A DNA stretch of 64,000 nt from Actinokineospora globicatena (GCF_024171945.1 NZ_JAMTCR010000006.1:186001-250000); one strand, 5' to 3'. Positions 24,345 to 33,310 are shown, counted from the first letter of the stretch. Program-made: numbers and translations. Notes: a model not told the origin generated them from the letters alone.

Positions 24345-25933
24345 CCGAGAAGATCGGGAAGGTTTTCACCTTCTACTCCTTCAAGGGAGGCGTGGGCCGC
24401 AGCTTCGCGATGTCCAACATCGCTGTCCTGCTGGCCCGGTGGGGGTTTCGCGTGCTAGCCGTCGACTGGGATCTGGAGGCACCCGGTCTGCGGCACTACT
24501 TCGACTCGAAGATCCATCATCCGCTGGAGTCTGGAGTCGTCGACCTGGTGGACGACTTCCGCGCTGGATTGCTCGTGGACCGGGCCATCCGGCTGGATGA
24601 CGGGCTGGACTTCATACCAGCGGGCCGTGACGGTGATGAGTACTACAGCCAGGTCCAAGCCATCGACTGGGCGCGCCTGTACGACGACGGCTTTGGCGAG
24701 TACCTCGAGCAATGCCGTCGGCAGTGGACCTCGCAGTACCACTTCGTCCTGCTCGACAGTCGTACCGGCATATCCGATGTCGGCGGCATCTGCACCGCGC
24801 ACCTTCCGGACCGGTTGGTCCTCCTCTACACCGCCAACGTGCAGAGCATCCGAGGCGCGGTCAACGTCGCCAAGCTGGCCAACGCCGCGCGGGACCGCCT
24901 GCCGCTTGACAGGCCAAGGCTCTCGGTCGTCCCCGTGCTGTCCAGGTTCGACACCCGGGACGAGTACGCGCAGGCCGAGCAGTGGCGGGAAACCTGCCTG
25001 CGCGAGACCAGGGAGCTGTTCGACAACTGGGTCGACGCCCGGGTGTCCGCCGATGTCATGTCCCGGCACCTGACCATCCCGTACGTCTCCTACTGGGCGC
25101 TCGGCGAACAGTTGGCCGTGAACCGGGAGGAAACCCCGACTCCGGACCAGATCAGCTACGCACTGGAGACCATCGCCGCGGTCCTCGCGCACGACCTCGA
25201 CCGCACGGTGCTGCTCGCGGACAACCGGGACGCCTTCGTCACCGCGATCCGCACCCGCAACCGCGCCTTCGCCCATGCGGTCCGCGTCAGTTCTCCTCGG
25301 CAGAGCAAGGATCTCGCCGACGAGTTGGTCGACGCGCTGCGGGCAACGGGGCTATCGGCTGAACGCGCGCTCTCCGGCGACCGCGAGATGCTGGCCAATG
25401 CCGCGGACGCCGCTGAACACCTGTGCCTGCTCATCGACGGCGAACCCACGCGGTGGCAGGAAGCGGAGGCCGAGCTGTTCCTGTACCGCACCGCAGGCCA
25501 GGACCGGCGGGTGTTCGTCGTGCTCACCGCGAGCACGGACCTAGCGCAGCTCCCCGGGTTCCTGGCCAACCTGCGCTATCAGCGGCTCGGCTCCGCCCAT
25601 CGCGCCGAGCACGTCGCCAAGGACGTCGTCGACCAGCTGAACAAGGTGTTCCGGGAAGTGGCAGGTGAGGTCGACCTGATCGGCCTGCTCCGCCGGGCAG
25701 GTCGGGCCACCATGCGACCGGCGTTGTGGGGTGTGGCCGCGGAACTCGTGCGGGACATCAGCACCGCCGTCAAGGCCGGGGACGACGTGCGAGCCCGTGA
25801 ACTCGGTGCCGACCTCGCCGTGCTGACCAGGCCCAGGACCCATGGGTACCGCGTTCCCGCGCCCGCCGACACTCGCGACGCGATCGAGTTCGCCGTGCGC
25901 GTCTTGCAGACCCGATCCACGAGCACCACCTAG
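24341..25933 (+). CDS. KGGVGR-motif variant ParA/MinD-like ATPase with C-terminal extension
   Basis: Protein of 530 aa. Residues 10-25 hold a deviant Walker A, FKGGVGRSFAM, where Arg20 replaces the Lys/Thr of normal MinD proteins; then VLAVDWDLEAPGL and the switch-like LLDSRTGISDVGG. These are hallmarks of a P-loop group seen next to TIR genes. Residues about 310-430 (VRVSSPRQSKDLADEL, LCLLIDGEPTRW, RRVFVVLTAS) have the beta/alpha rhythm of a degenerate TIR-like fold, without WCxxE. Coupled to the TIR gene by ATGA and followed 16 bp later by the next gene. Codon use is slightly less GC-rich than the flanks. Function unknown. Confidence 0.85.
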   Translation: MTEKIGKVFTFYSFKGGVGRSFAMSNIAVLLARWGFRVLAVDWDLEAPGLRHYFDSKIHHPLESGVVDLVDDFRAGLLVDRAIRLDDGLDFIPAGRDGDEYYSQVQAIDWARLYDDGFGEYLEQCRRQWTSQYHFVLLDSRTGISDVGGICTAHLPDRLVLLYTANVQSIRGAVNVAKLANAARDRLPLDRPRLSVVPVLSRFDTRDEYAQAEQWRETCLRETRELFDNWVDARVSADVMSRHLTIPYVSYWALGEQLAVNREETPTPDQISYALETIAAVLAHDLDRTVLLADNRDAFVTAIRTRNRAFAHAVRVSSPRQSKDLADELVDALRATGLSAERALSGDREMLANAADAAEHLCLLIDGEPTRWQEAEAELFLYRTAGQDRRVFVVLTASTDLAQLPGFLANLRYQRLGSAHRAEHVAKDVVDQLNKVFREVAGEVDLIGLLRRAGRATMRPALWGVAAELVRDISTAVKAGDDVRARELGADLAVLTRPRTHGYRVPAPADTRDAIEFAVRVLQTRSTSTT

Positions 25934-25949
25934 GACGAGAGGACTTCCC

Positions 25950-26576
25950 ATGGCAGATCGTTTGGGGCACAACCAGACCGCGGTGATGTTCACGATGTTG
26001 GTGCTGGGGAAGGCGGTCACCAACACCGACCTGAAGGCCTACGGCCTGACCCTCGACGGCGCCGACCGCCGCGCGCTCAACGACCGGGAGCTGGTCGAGA
26101 CCGACACCCAGCGCAGGCCCTACGTGCACTCGCTCACCAAGGCGGGCCTGGACTGGTGCCGCGAGGAGTTCGCCGCCGGTGAGCCGCCCCGGCCCGCGCC
26201 GCGCAGCACGTTCGCCCCGGCCCTGTACGTCATCCTCTCCGGACTCGACCAGTACCTCCGGCGGCAGCGGCTGTCGATCACCGACGTGTTCGGCGTCGAG
26301 GTGGACATCACCCCGGAGGAGATCGAGCGCCGCGTCCGCTCGGCCTACGCCAAGCTGGTCGACGCGGGGGACTGGGCCGGGTTGGCCGAGCTGCGGCCGA
26401 TGCTGGGCGGGGTCGACCGGGCCGCGGTGGACGAGGTGCTCAAGGACCTGAGCAGGCGCCGCGTGATCGACCTGGCCCCGGAGTCCAACCGCAAGGCGCT
26501 CACCGCCGCCGACCACGAGGCCGCCGTCAAGGTCGGCGGCGAGGACAACCACCTGATCTCCATCGGGGCGTCATGA
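25950..26576 (+). CDS. small protein with winged-helix-like N-terminus, defence operon
   Basis: Protein of 208 aa, not assigned to a named family. Residues 1-75 look like a winged helix: GHNQTAVMFTMLVLG, LKAYGLTLDGADRRALNDRE, then a wing-like RRPYVHSLTKAGLDWCREEF as in PadR/MarR-type folds. A Pro-rich linker follows, then a helical C-terminal half (DITPEEIERRVRSAYAKLV). GAGAGG lies 6 nt before the ATG. Its end overlaps the large ATPase gene as ATGA. It may be the specificity or regulatory subunit of the operon (inference). Confidence 0.75.
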   Translation: MADRLGHNQTAVMFTMLVLGKAVTNTDLKAYGLTLDGADRRALNDRELVETDTQRRPYVHSLTKAGLDWCREEFAAGEPPRPAPRSTFAPALYVILSGLDQYLRRQRLSITDVFGVEVDITPEEIERRVRSAYAKLVDAGDWAGLAELRPMLGGVDRAAVDEVLKDLSRRRVIDLAPESNRKALTAADHEAAVKVGGEDNHLISIGAS

Positions 26577-29500
26577 ACGATCAGGAGGCCGCCCTCGCCA
26601 CGCTGCGCTTCGACTGGGCGGACACCCCGGACCACGTGTGGGTCGACTCACCGTTCCACGTGGACGGACTGCACCCGGATGTCCAGGTGGCGACCGACAC
26701 CTGTGCCCGCGACGCGGTGGCCAGCGCGGGACCCAGCCCGGTCGGGCTGGTGCTGCAGGGCATCAAGGGGGTCGGCAAGACCCACCTGCTCGGCATGGCC
26801 CGCCGCCAGTTCCACGCCGTGGGCGGGTACTTCTTCCTCAACAACATCTCCACCGGCGACGCCTTCTGGGCGACCGCCGTCCAGGCGCTGCGGCACGGCC
26901 TGGAGCGCGTGGACGACTCGGGCGAGACCCAGCTGCGGAGCTTCCTGCGCCGCGTCTGCGCGCACGGCATCATCCCTGACGACACGGCGGCGGTGGTCCT
27001 CGCCGGGCGCGGGCTGACCAAGGCGCACTTGGACGCGTTCATCGCGGGGTTGCGTTCGCTCGACCGCGTGGTGGGCAAGGAGTGCGCCGACACCGCGCGG
27101 ATACTGGTCCTCTACGCCACGGAGTCCGATGCCACCAATGACATCGCCGAGGACTACCTGGAGCTGATCGACCACCGGGACCGGCAGCGGTGGGGCGTGC
27201 GGCGGTTGCCCAAGTCGCCGATGGACCTGGTCCGCGACATCACCTGGCTGCTCGCGCTGACCGGGCCGGTGGTCATGTGCGTCGACCAGCTCGACAGCCT
27301 CGTCGCCAGGTCGGAGCACAGCACCTACGCCTCGGGCCACGCCGAGGGCCAGCTCGCCGAGGTCGCCGACGGGTTGATGCGGCTGCGGGAGATCACCCGC
27401 CGGACGGTGACCGTGTTGGCCTGCCTGCCCAACACGTGGGCGCAGGTCAAGAAGCGGGCGGCGGACACCGTGCCGGACCGCTTCCGGGAACTCCGCACCC
27501 TGGGGCGGATCCCGGACGGTGCCACCGGCCACGCGTTGGTGGAGAAGCGACTTGGTGCCGCCTACGCGGCGATGGGTTTCACCCCGCCGTACCCGACCTG
27601 GCCGGTGGCGCCGTCGGCGTTCGACCAGGGCTGGGACGACATGACGCCGCGCGAGCTGCTCAAGCGCATCGGCGCGCACATCGACGGCTGCTTGCGCACC
27701 GGGCAGATCCGCGAGATGACCTCGTTCAGGAACTACGAGCTCGCCGAGCAGCAGGCCGCGCCCCCCGTGACCCCGGTCGAACGCGTCGAGCGTGTCGAAC
27801 AGGGTGCGGAACTGGACCAGCTGTTCGAGAAGGCCAGGGCGGAGGCCGACCTGGACGCGTTGTTCGGGCAGGACACCGGGGACAAGCTCATGCCGGACGT
27901 GCTCTCCGCCGCGCTGCGGTCGTGGATGGTCGAGGTGGGCAACGACAATCTGGCCTGGGAGTCACCCGGGTTCGCCAAGGAGCTGCACGCCTGGATCAAG
28001 TGCACGGTGGACGAAGAGGCCGACCTCGTGGTCCAGTGGGCGTTCCGGGCCATCCCGCACGCGCACTACCTCGCCGCGTTGAGCCGGTTCCGCAAGGCGC
28101 GCAAGGCCGTCGTCGGGCTCAGCGACAGCGCCGACCAGAAGCTCATCATCATCCGCAACCGGAAGTGGTCCGCCGGTGTGAAGACCCAGGCCGAGCTTGA
28201 GGCGTTCAAGGCGGCTGGCGGGGTGTGGATGGAATTGTCCAATGAGGACGCTCGAACCTACTGGGCGTTGGACAGGCTCATGGCGGACAAGGTCCCGGGG
28301 CTGCACCAGTGGTTGGTCGAGCGCCGACCGGCCACCGGGTCGGCGTTCCTGAGCGCGGTGCTGGCCGAGTCGGGGCACCGCAGTGGTGATACGCACCCGC
28401 CGCCCGCGGAGCTCGACGGTGTCGGCTTGGGGGTGACCAGTGGCGCGGGGGAGCCGCTGCGGATCGAGTTGGCGGCGTTGCGCAAGCACGCTGTCGTGTT
28501 CGCGGGATCGGGATCCGGCAAGACGGTCCTCTTGCGACGGATCATCGAAGAGTGCGCCTTGCAAGGGGTGTCGGCGATCGTGCTGGACCCCAACAACGAC
28601 CTCGCGCGGCTCGGGGACGCGTGGCCGCAGGCGCCCGAGGCGTGGGGTGAGCACGACGCGGCGCTGGCCGAGCGCTACCTCGCGGGCACCGACGTCGTGG
28701 TGTGGACGCCGGGGCGGTCCAACGGCAGGCCGTTGGCGTTCCAGCCGCTGCCGGACTTCGCGGGTGTGCTCGACGACGAGGACGAGTTCACCGCGGCGGT
28801 CGAGGTGGCGGTGGCCAGCCTGGCCCCGCAACTGCGGCTGACCGGCACCACGGTCCGGGTCAACAAGGGGCTGGCCGTGCTGCGCCAGGCCGTCATCCAC
28901 CACGCGCGGTCCGGGTCGCGGAGCCTGCCCGGGTTGATCGCCGTGCTCGGTGACCTGCCGGAGGGGGTCAGCACCCTCAACAGCGGCCGCAAGATCGCGG
29001 GCGAGCTGGCCGAGGCGCTCAAGGCGGCGATGGTCAACGACCCGCTGTTCGCCGGGCGCGGCACGGCGGTCGACCCGGGGGACCTGCTCACCCCCCGCCC
29101 CGGCAAGCGCGCCAGGGTGTCGGTGATCAGCTTCATCGGGCTGCCCGCCGACGCCCAGCGGCAGAACTTCGTCAACCAACTGCAGATGGAGCTGTTCGCC
29201 TGGGCCAAGCGCAACCCGGCCGGTGACCGCCCACTCGGGGCGCTGTTCGTGATGGACGAGGCGCAAACCCTTGCGGCGTCGGGGACGGTGACCGCCAGCA
29301 CGCGCAGCACCATCGTGCTGGCCTCGCAGGCCCGCAAGTACGGGCTGGGACTGCTCTTCGCCACGCAGGCGCCCAAGGGCCTGCACAACCAGATCGTCGG
29401 GAACGCGACCACGCAGTTCTTCGGCAGGCTCAACAGCCCGGCGCAGATCGCGGCGGCCAACGAGATGGCCAGGGCGAAGGGCAGCCAGGTCGCCGACATC

Positions 29501-29713
29501 TCGCGGCTGGAACGGGCCCAGTTCTACGTCTCCAGCGAGGCGTTCGGGTTCCGCCAGGTCACCACGCCGCTGTGCCTGTCGCACCACCCGGCGAGCCCGC
29601 TGCGCCCCGAGGAGGTCATCGAGCGGGCGGCCAGGTCGGCGGAGGAGGACGCCATCGCGTGGCCGCCCGACTCAGCCGAGTTCGAGGGTGGTGATCCCGA
29701 AGAGGCCGTTTAG
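26573..29713 (+). CDS. 1046-aa double ATPase: N-terminal AAA module and C-terminal HerA/FtsK-type ATPase
   Basis: N-terminal module: Walker A GIKGVGKTHL (residues 63-70) and Walker B-like VVMCVDQLDSLV near 235, similar to ORC/STAND AAA ATPases. A linker with charged VERVERVEQ follows near 400. The C-terminal module: Walker A GSGSGKTVLL near 645, VLDPNNDLARLGD, Walker B ALFVMDEAQTL near 890, and the sensor-like LLFATQAPKGL with NATTQFFGRLNSP, typical of HerA/VirB4-type DNA-translocating or DNA-gripping ATPases. Start ATG overlaps the upstream stop. The last 42 bp overlap the convergent GNAT gene. Probably hexameric and cytosolic. Fusion of two ATPases in this order is uncommon. Confidence 0.85.
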   Translation: MNDQEAALATLRFDWADTPDHVWVDSPFHVDGLHPDVQVATDTCARDAVASAGPSPVGLVLQGIKGVGKTHLLGMARRQFHAVGGYFFLNNISTGDAFWATAVQALRHGLERVDDSGETQLRSFLRRVCAHGIIPDDTAAVVLAGRGLTKAHLDAFIAGLRSLDRVVGKECADTARILVLYATESDATNDIAEDYLELIDHRDRQRWGVRRLPKSPMDLVRDITWLLALTGPVVMCVDQLDSLVARSEHSTYASGHAEGQLAEVADGLMRLREITRRTVTVLACLPNTWAQVKKRAADTVPDRFRELRTLGRIPDGATGHALVEKRLGAAYAAMGFTPPYPTWPVAPSAFDQGWDDMTPRELLKRIGAHIDGCLRTGQIREMTSFRNYELAEQQAAPPVTPVERVERVEQGAELDQLFEKARAEADLDALFGQDTGDKLMPDVLSAALRSWMVEVGNDNLAWESPGFAKELHAWIKCTVDEEADLVVQWAFRAIPHAHYLAALSRFRKARKAVVGLSDSADQKLIIIRNRKWSAGVKTQAELEAFKAAGGVWMELSNEDARTYWALDRLMADKVPGLHQWLVERRPATGSAFLSAVLAESGHRSGDTHPPPAELDGVGLGVTSGAGEPLRIELAALRKHAVVFAGSGSGKTVLLRRIIEECALQGVSAIVLDPNNDLARLGDAWPQAPEAWGEHDAALAERYLAGTDVVVWTPGRSNGRPLAFQPLPDFAGVLDDEDEFTAAVEVAVASLAPQLRLTGTTVRVNKGLAVLRQAVIHHARSGSRSLPGLIAVLGDLPEGVSTLNSGRKIAGELAEALKAAMVNDPLFAGRGTAVDPGDLLTPRPGKRARVSVISFIGLPADAQRQNFVNQLQMELFAWAKRNPAGDRPLGALFVMDEAQTLAASGTVTASTRSTIVLASQARKYGLGLLFATQAPKGLHNQIVGNATTQFFGRLNSPAQIAAANEMARAKGSQVADISRLERAQFYVSSEAFGFRQVTTPLCLSHHPASPLRPEEVIERAARSAEEDAIAWPPDSAEFEGGDPEEAV

Positions 29714-30496
29714 GTCGATGTCGGGGGCGGGTCCGGTGTACATGCGGGCGGCTTCGAAGGTCGGGGTGAACCCGGCTTCTTCCACCAACCGCACCGCGGC
29801 CGGGTTCGCGTCCGGGACGTCCACCACCACGGGGTTCCCGGCTGAGAGCGCGCCGAGCAGGGCTGTGGCTGTCCGGGGTGAGTCGGCGTACAGGGGGCCG
29901 ATTCGCCCCGGACCGCGTGCGTCTCGGCGGACGCCGAACCCGGTGATGATGTTGTCCTGCAAGGCAACCAGTGCGGTTCGGTCGGGCAGCCCGATCCAGG
30001 TGGACAGGAACGTGTCCCTCGGCTCGGGGAAGAACCTACGGTCGTAGGCGGCGATCTGTTCAAAGGGGATGGTTCGGGCGTCGACCAATCGCGTGTCGTC
30101 CACAGGGGACAGTGAGCCTTCGTAGCGGACGTTGTTCCAGGCGCGGACAAACCCGGACCTGCGGTAGTTGTCCTGCTGGTCGACCACCCCGTCCAGGCCG
30201 ACCAGTCTGTCGGACAGCCGCCGCATGCCCGCGTGCCACAGCTGGATCCCGTAGCCCTGGCCGCGAACCTCGGGACGCGCGATGTAGAAGCCGATGAACC
30301 CGAACCCCGCCCCGTAGCGGATAGCCGACACGCAGGCGACCGGGGTCGAGTCGAGCCTGCCGACCAGGCACCCGCCCGGGTCGACGGGCCCGAACGCGAG
30401 CGCGTCGGACCGGCCGGGGTTCCAGCCCTCCTCGTGCGCCCACTCGCCGATCAACCCGACCTCGCCGACACTCGCGGCCCCGATGTCGAACCCCAC
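29672..30496 (-). CDS. GNAT family N-acetyltransferase, two-domain
   Basis: Acetyltransferase of 274 aa. The acetyl-CoA motif is ARPEVRGQGYGIQLW near residue 75. A second, more degenerate GNAT half follows (RTALVALQDNIITGFG, then ADSPRTATALLGALSAG), as in the YitH-like two-domain group. GTG at 30496 lies 7 nt after GGAGG; the longer frame to 31024 runs through the divergent anti-sigma gene and is spurious. The 3' end overlaps the ATPase gene by 42 bp on the opposite strand. Substrate unknown. Confidence 0.88.
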   Translation of the reverse strand: MGFDIGAASVGEVGLIGEWAHEEGWNPGRSDALAFGPVDPGGCLVGRLDSTPVACVSAIRYGAGFGFIGFYIARPEVRGQGYGIQLWHAGMRRLSDRLVGLDGVVDQQDNYRRSGFVRAWNNVRYEGSLSPVDDTRLVDARTIPFEQIAAYDRRFFPEPRDTFLSTWIGLPDRTALVALQDNIITGFGVRRDARGPGRIGPLYADSPRTATALLGALSAGNPVVVDVPDANPAAVRLVEEAGFTPTFEAARMYTGPAPDIDLNGLFGITTLELG

Positions 30497-30722
30497 CCTC
30501 GAACCTCCCGCCAGCCCCTCGGCGGCCACCCTGGCACACCCACTCGCCGATGATCCATCCAGATGACCCGACTCCACCCGGCGGTGTCGCGTTTCTGCGT
30601 TCCGTGACCGCAGCGGGCACGTTGGGTAGTCGGTGGGGTTGCAGTCGCGTGTGGACGGTCGTGCTTCACCGGCGCCCCCGTGCTGGGCTAGGGTGTTCGG
30701 ACGGTGAGGAGGGAGTCCGCGT

Positions 30723-31271
30723 GTGAGCGAGACCGCGCGTGACCAGGCCACGACCGCGGCCGGTGAGGTCACTGGGTCGCTCCAGGGCGAGCCCAGCGTG
30801 ACCTCGGGTGACACCCCGTCGGACGCGGTGCACGCCTCGGCCCCGGGTGCCGTGGTGCTGGAGCCGCCTGGCGCGACCGGGCCGGTCCTGCGCATCGAGG
30901 TCACCGCCCGCCCCGAGGACGTCCAGGTCGTGCGCGCCGCCCTGCGCTCCTGGCTGACCGCCCGCGGCGTCCCCCGCCCCCTGCTCGGCGAGATCGTCCT
31001 GGCCGTCGACGAGGCCGTCACCAACTCCGTCGAACACGCCTACCGCGGCCGCCCACCCGGCCCGGTGACCCTGACCGCCACCCCCGAGGCCGCCACCACC
31101 CGCATCACCATCACCGACCACGGCACCTGGCGCGAACCCACCACCCCCACCGACCCCCGCCTCCCCATCCGCGGCCGAGGCCTCACCATCCTCCGCGCCA
31201 TCGCCACCCGGGTCACCATCACCCCAGCGGACCCCGGCACCACCACCACCGCCCACTTCCCGACCACCTGA
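30723..31271 (+). CDS. RsbW/SpoIIAB-like ATP-binding protein (anti-sigma type)
   Basis: Protein of 182 aa with a C-terminal HATPase_c_2 domain from about residue 60: N-box EIVLAVDEAVTNSVEHAY, G1 ITDHGTWREP, and the G2-like RGRGLTILRAIA. The first 50 residues are a low-complexity acidic region. Such proteins bind ATP and act as anti-sigma kinases or phosphoregulators. GTG start after GGAGGGAG. No anti-anti-sigma factor or sigma factor is adjacent; partner unknown. The codon use shifts to extreme third-position C in the 3' half. Confidence 0.85.
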   Translation: MSETARDQATTAAGEVTGSLQGEPSVTSGDTPSDAVHASAPGAVVLEPPGATGPVLRIEVTARPEDVQVVRAALRSWLTARGVPRPLLGEIVLAVDEAVTNSVEHAYRGRPPGPVTLTATPEAATTRITITDHGTWREPTTPTDPRLPIRGRGLTILRAIATRVTITPADPGTTTTAHFPTT

Positions 31272-31393
31272 CCCGCCCCTGCACCGCTCTCGCCGAGCAG
31301 ATCGCCGTCTTGTCGTGCGGGACCCGTGACCAGGGCTATCCAGGTGGAATGGCGCTGCGGGTTCCGCGATCACCCCGCGTGGGCGCCTGTTCA

Positions 31394-31504
31394 CCGAGCG
31401 AGAACCCGCCGCCGTGCGGCCCCGTCAACGCCCTCCGACGCCCGCCAGTTCCATGATCAACTCGCGTGGTGGGGCCCGCCCTCCCGGGGTCTGAGGTCCC
31501 ACGT
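31394..31504 (-). ncRNA. candidate small RNA, copy B (111 nt)
   Basis: Predicted transcript from element B, starting at GTGGGACC (31504) after TAGCGT and running to the second conserved block TTCTCGCTCGG (31404-31394). Length matches copy A within 1 nt while the sequence between blocks has drifted, which is the pattern of a structured RNA rather than a recent duplication. Transcription is not proven. Confidence 0.35.
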
Positions 31505-31581
31505 TCGACGCTACCGAAATCGGCGGGTTGTCAAGAGAGGCGGCGTGGGCCTGTGGATGGCCTGCGGGGTTGGGGATAACC
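31453..31581 (-). promoter_or_regulatory. element B: paired DnaA-box-like sites plus promoter, inverted copy of element A
   Basis: Read leftward: TTATCCCCA (31581-31573) and ccATCCACA (31562-31554) 19 bp apart, TTGACA (31536-31531), then TAGCGT (31515-31510). From the -10 on, about 55 bp match element A with very few changes. Confidence 0.6.
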
Positions 31582-31600
31582 CCGCGAAGCGGGGCGGGGG

Positions 31601-33121
31601 TCAGGTGTCGGTGGGGGTGTCGAGGGCGGGGAGGGTGAAGCGGACGCGGGTGCCCGCGGAGTGGGTGGTGTCGATCCAGATGGTGCCGCCGTGGAATTCG
31701 ATGATCTTGCGGCACATGGCGAGGCCGATGCCGGTGCCGGGGTAGCTGTCCTTGGCGTGCAGGCGCTGGAAGATGACGAAGACGCGGTCGGCGAACTGGG
31801 GTTCGATGCCGATGCCGTTGTCGGTGACCGAGAAGGTCCAGTTCGGGCCGTCGCGGTCGGCGGTGATGGTGACGGTCGGGGGTTCGGTGCCGCGGAACTT
31901 GATGCCGTTGCCGATGAGGTTCTGGAAGACCGAGGTCAGCAGCGGGGCCTCGCCGTGCACCGCGGGCAGGGGGTCGATGGTGACGGTGGCGTCCGCGGCG
32001 GTGATGGCCTCGGTGAGGTTGCGGGTGGCCTGCTCGGCCAGGGCGGTGGCGTCGTGGTCGGCGTGCTTGCCGGTGTGCCGCCCCACCCGGCTGAACGCGA
32101 GCAGGTCGTTGATCAGCACCTGCATCCGCAGCGCGCCGTCGACCGCGAAGCCGATGTACTGGCCCGCCTTCTCGTCGAGCTGGCCCTTGTACCTGCGCTC
32201 CAGCAGCTGGCAGAAGCTGGCGACCTTGCGCAGCGGTTCCTGCAGGTCGTGCGAGGCGACGTAGGCGAACTGCTCCAGCTCCGCGTTCGACCTGGCCAGG
32301 TCCCGCCCGGCCGCCTGCGCGCGCTCCAGCTCGGCGACGACCCGGTCGCGCATGGACTCGACGTCGTGGCCGAGGGAGACGACCTCGCGCGGTCCGCTGA
32401 CCACCACCGGGTGGTCGAAGTCCCCGGCGGCGACCTGCCGGACGTGGTTGGCCAGCCTGCTCAGCGGCCGCACCACCGAGGTCGTCATCAGCCCGACCCC
32501 GATCAGCACGACCAGCAGCAGCGCGCCCAGGGTGATCACGCAGGTGGTGGCCAGCCGGGAGGCCGCGGTGTTGAGCGCGGCCCGGCCCGCGGTGCGCTCG
32601 TCCTCCAGCTTGGACTGCAGCGTGCTCAGCGCCGAGCGGACCGCGTCGAACTCGGCCTTGCCCGCCTCCACCGCCAGCGGTGGCGCGCCAGCGCGGGTCG
32701 CGGCGATCACCGGCTCGGCGTAGACGGTGCGCCAGGCGTCGATGGCCCGGTCCAGCTGCTCGAGGTCCGCGCCCACCCACGGCAGCTCGGCGCTCGAGGC
32801 GGCCACGGTGCCGCGGGCCTTGGCCGCGTCCGCCACCCCCGTCTGGTACGGGGTGAGGAACTCCGCACGGCCGCTGAGGGTGTAGCCGCGCACCCCGGTC
32901 TCCTGGTTGACCAGCGCGGTGCCCAGCTGCTGCACGCTGACCACGGCCGGGCCGATGGTGTCCAGCAGCCGGGTCCGCGCCCTGGTCAGGTCTGCGATCG
33001 CCCACCCGACGCTGATCATGGACCCGAGCAGCAGGAGCACCAGCAGCAGCGACGCGCCCAGCCACCACCGGCGCAACGACCAGCGCGACGCGGACGGACG
33101 GGGGACCTGGCCTTGGCTCAT
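31601..33121 (-). CDS. sensor histidine kinase with CHASE3 and HAMP domains
   Basis: Membrane kinase of 506 aa. One helix near residues 20-45, an extracytoplasmic CHASE3 domain (LVNQETGVRGYTLSG), a second helix near 185-205, HAMP (RPLSRLANHVRQVAAGDFD), then the phosphoacceptor His in ASHDLQEPLRK and the ATPase domain with NLIGNGIKFRG, DNGIGIE, GTGIGLAMCRKI. This phytochrome-like kinase group often lacks a cognate regulator nearby, and none is seen here. The ATG at 33121 has only a distant GGAG; an in-frame start at 33199 is possible. Element B stands 20 bp after its stop. Confidence 0.9.
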   Translation of the reverse strand: MSQGQVPRPSASRWSLRRWWLGASLLLVLLLLGSMISVGWAIADLTRARTRLLDTIGPAVVSVQQLGTALVNQETGVRGYTLSGRAEFLTPYQTGVADAAKARGTVAASSAELPWVGADLEQLDRAIDAWRTVYAEPVIAATRAGAPPLAVEAGKAEFDAVRSALSTLQSKLEDERTAGRAALNTAASRLATTCVITLGALLLVVLIGVGLMTTSVVRPLSRLANHVRQVAAGDFDHPVVVSGPREVVSLGHDVESMRDRVVAELERAQAAGRDLARSNAELEQFAYVASHDLQEPLRKVASFCQLLERRYKGQLDEKAGQYIGFAVDGALRMQVLINDLLAFSRVGRHTGKHADHDATALAEQATRNLTEAITAADATVTIDPLPAVHGEAPLLTSVFQNLIGNGIKFRGTEPPTVTITADRDGPNWTFSVTDNGIGIEPQFADRVFVIFQRLHAKDSYPGTGIGLAMCRKIIEFHGGTIWIDTTHSAGTRVRFTLPALDTPTDT

Positions 33122-33268
33122 CGCGGCGCGCTTTCGCTCCGGTGGGCCGGGCGGACCCCGACGGCGGCCACCTGCCGTCGACACCCCCGCCGTTCCCACG
33201 AGGTGGTGGCGGCTGTTCGCTCAACCGTCCGTGTTGGGCGCAGATCCTAACGGGCGGCCGACAGCACA

Positions 33269-33298
33269 GGACCCCGGCCATCGAGACGGCCGGGGTCC
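33269..33298 (-). terminator. terminator of the ESX-type substrate gene
   Basis: Perfect 11-bp stem (33269-33279 with 33288-33298) and 8-nt loop, 12 bp after the leftward stop at 33311. Confidence 0.7.
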
Positions 33299-33310
33299 TG
33301 GGTGCGGGTC

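Larger units (their letters stand above)
31272..31600. other. convergent intergenic region holding element B
   Basis: 329 bp between the anti-sigma-like gene and the convergent histidine kinase. It contains the inverted second copy of the promoter/small-RNA element. No protein gene seen. Confidence 0.65.
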
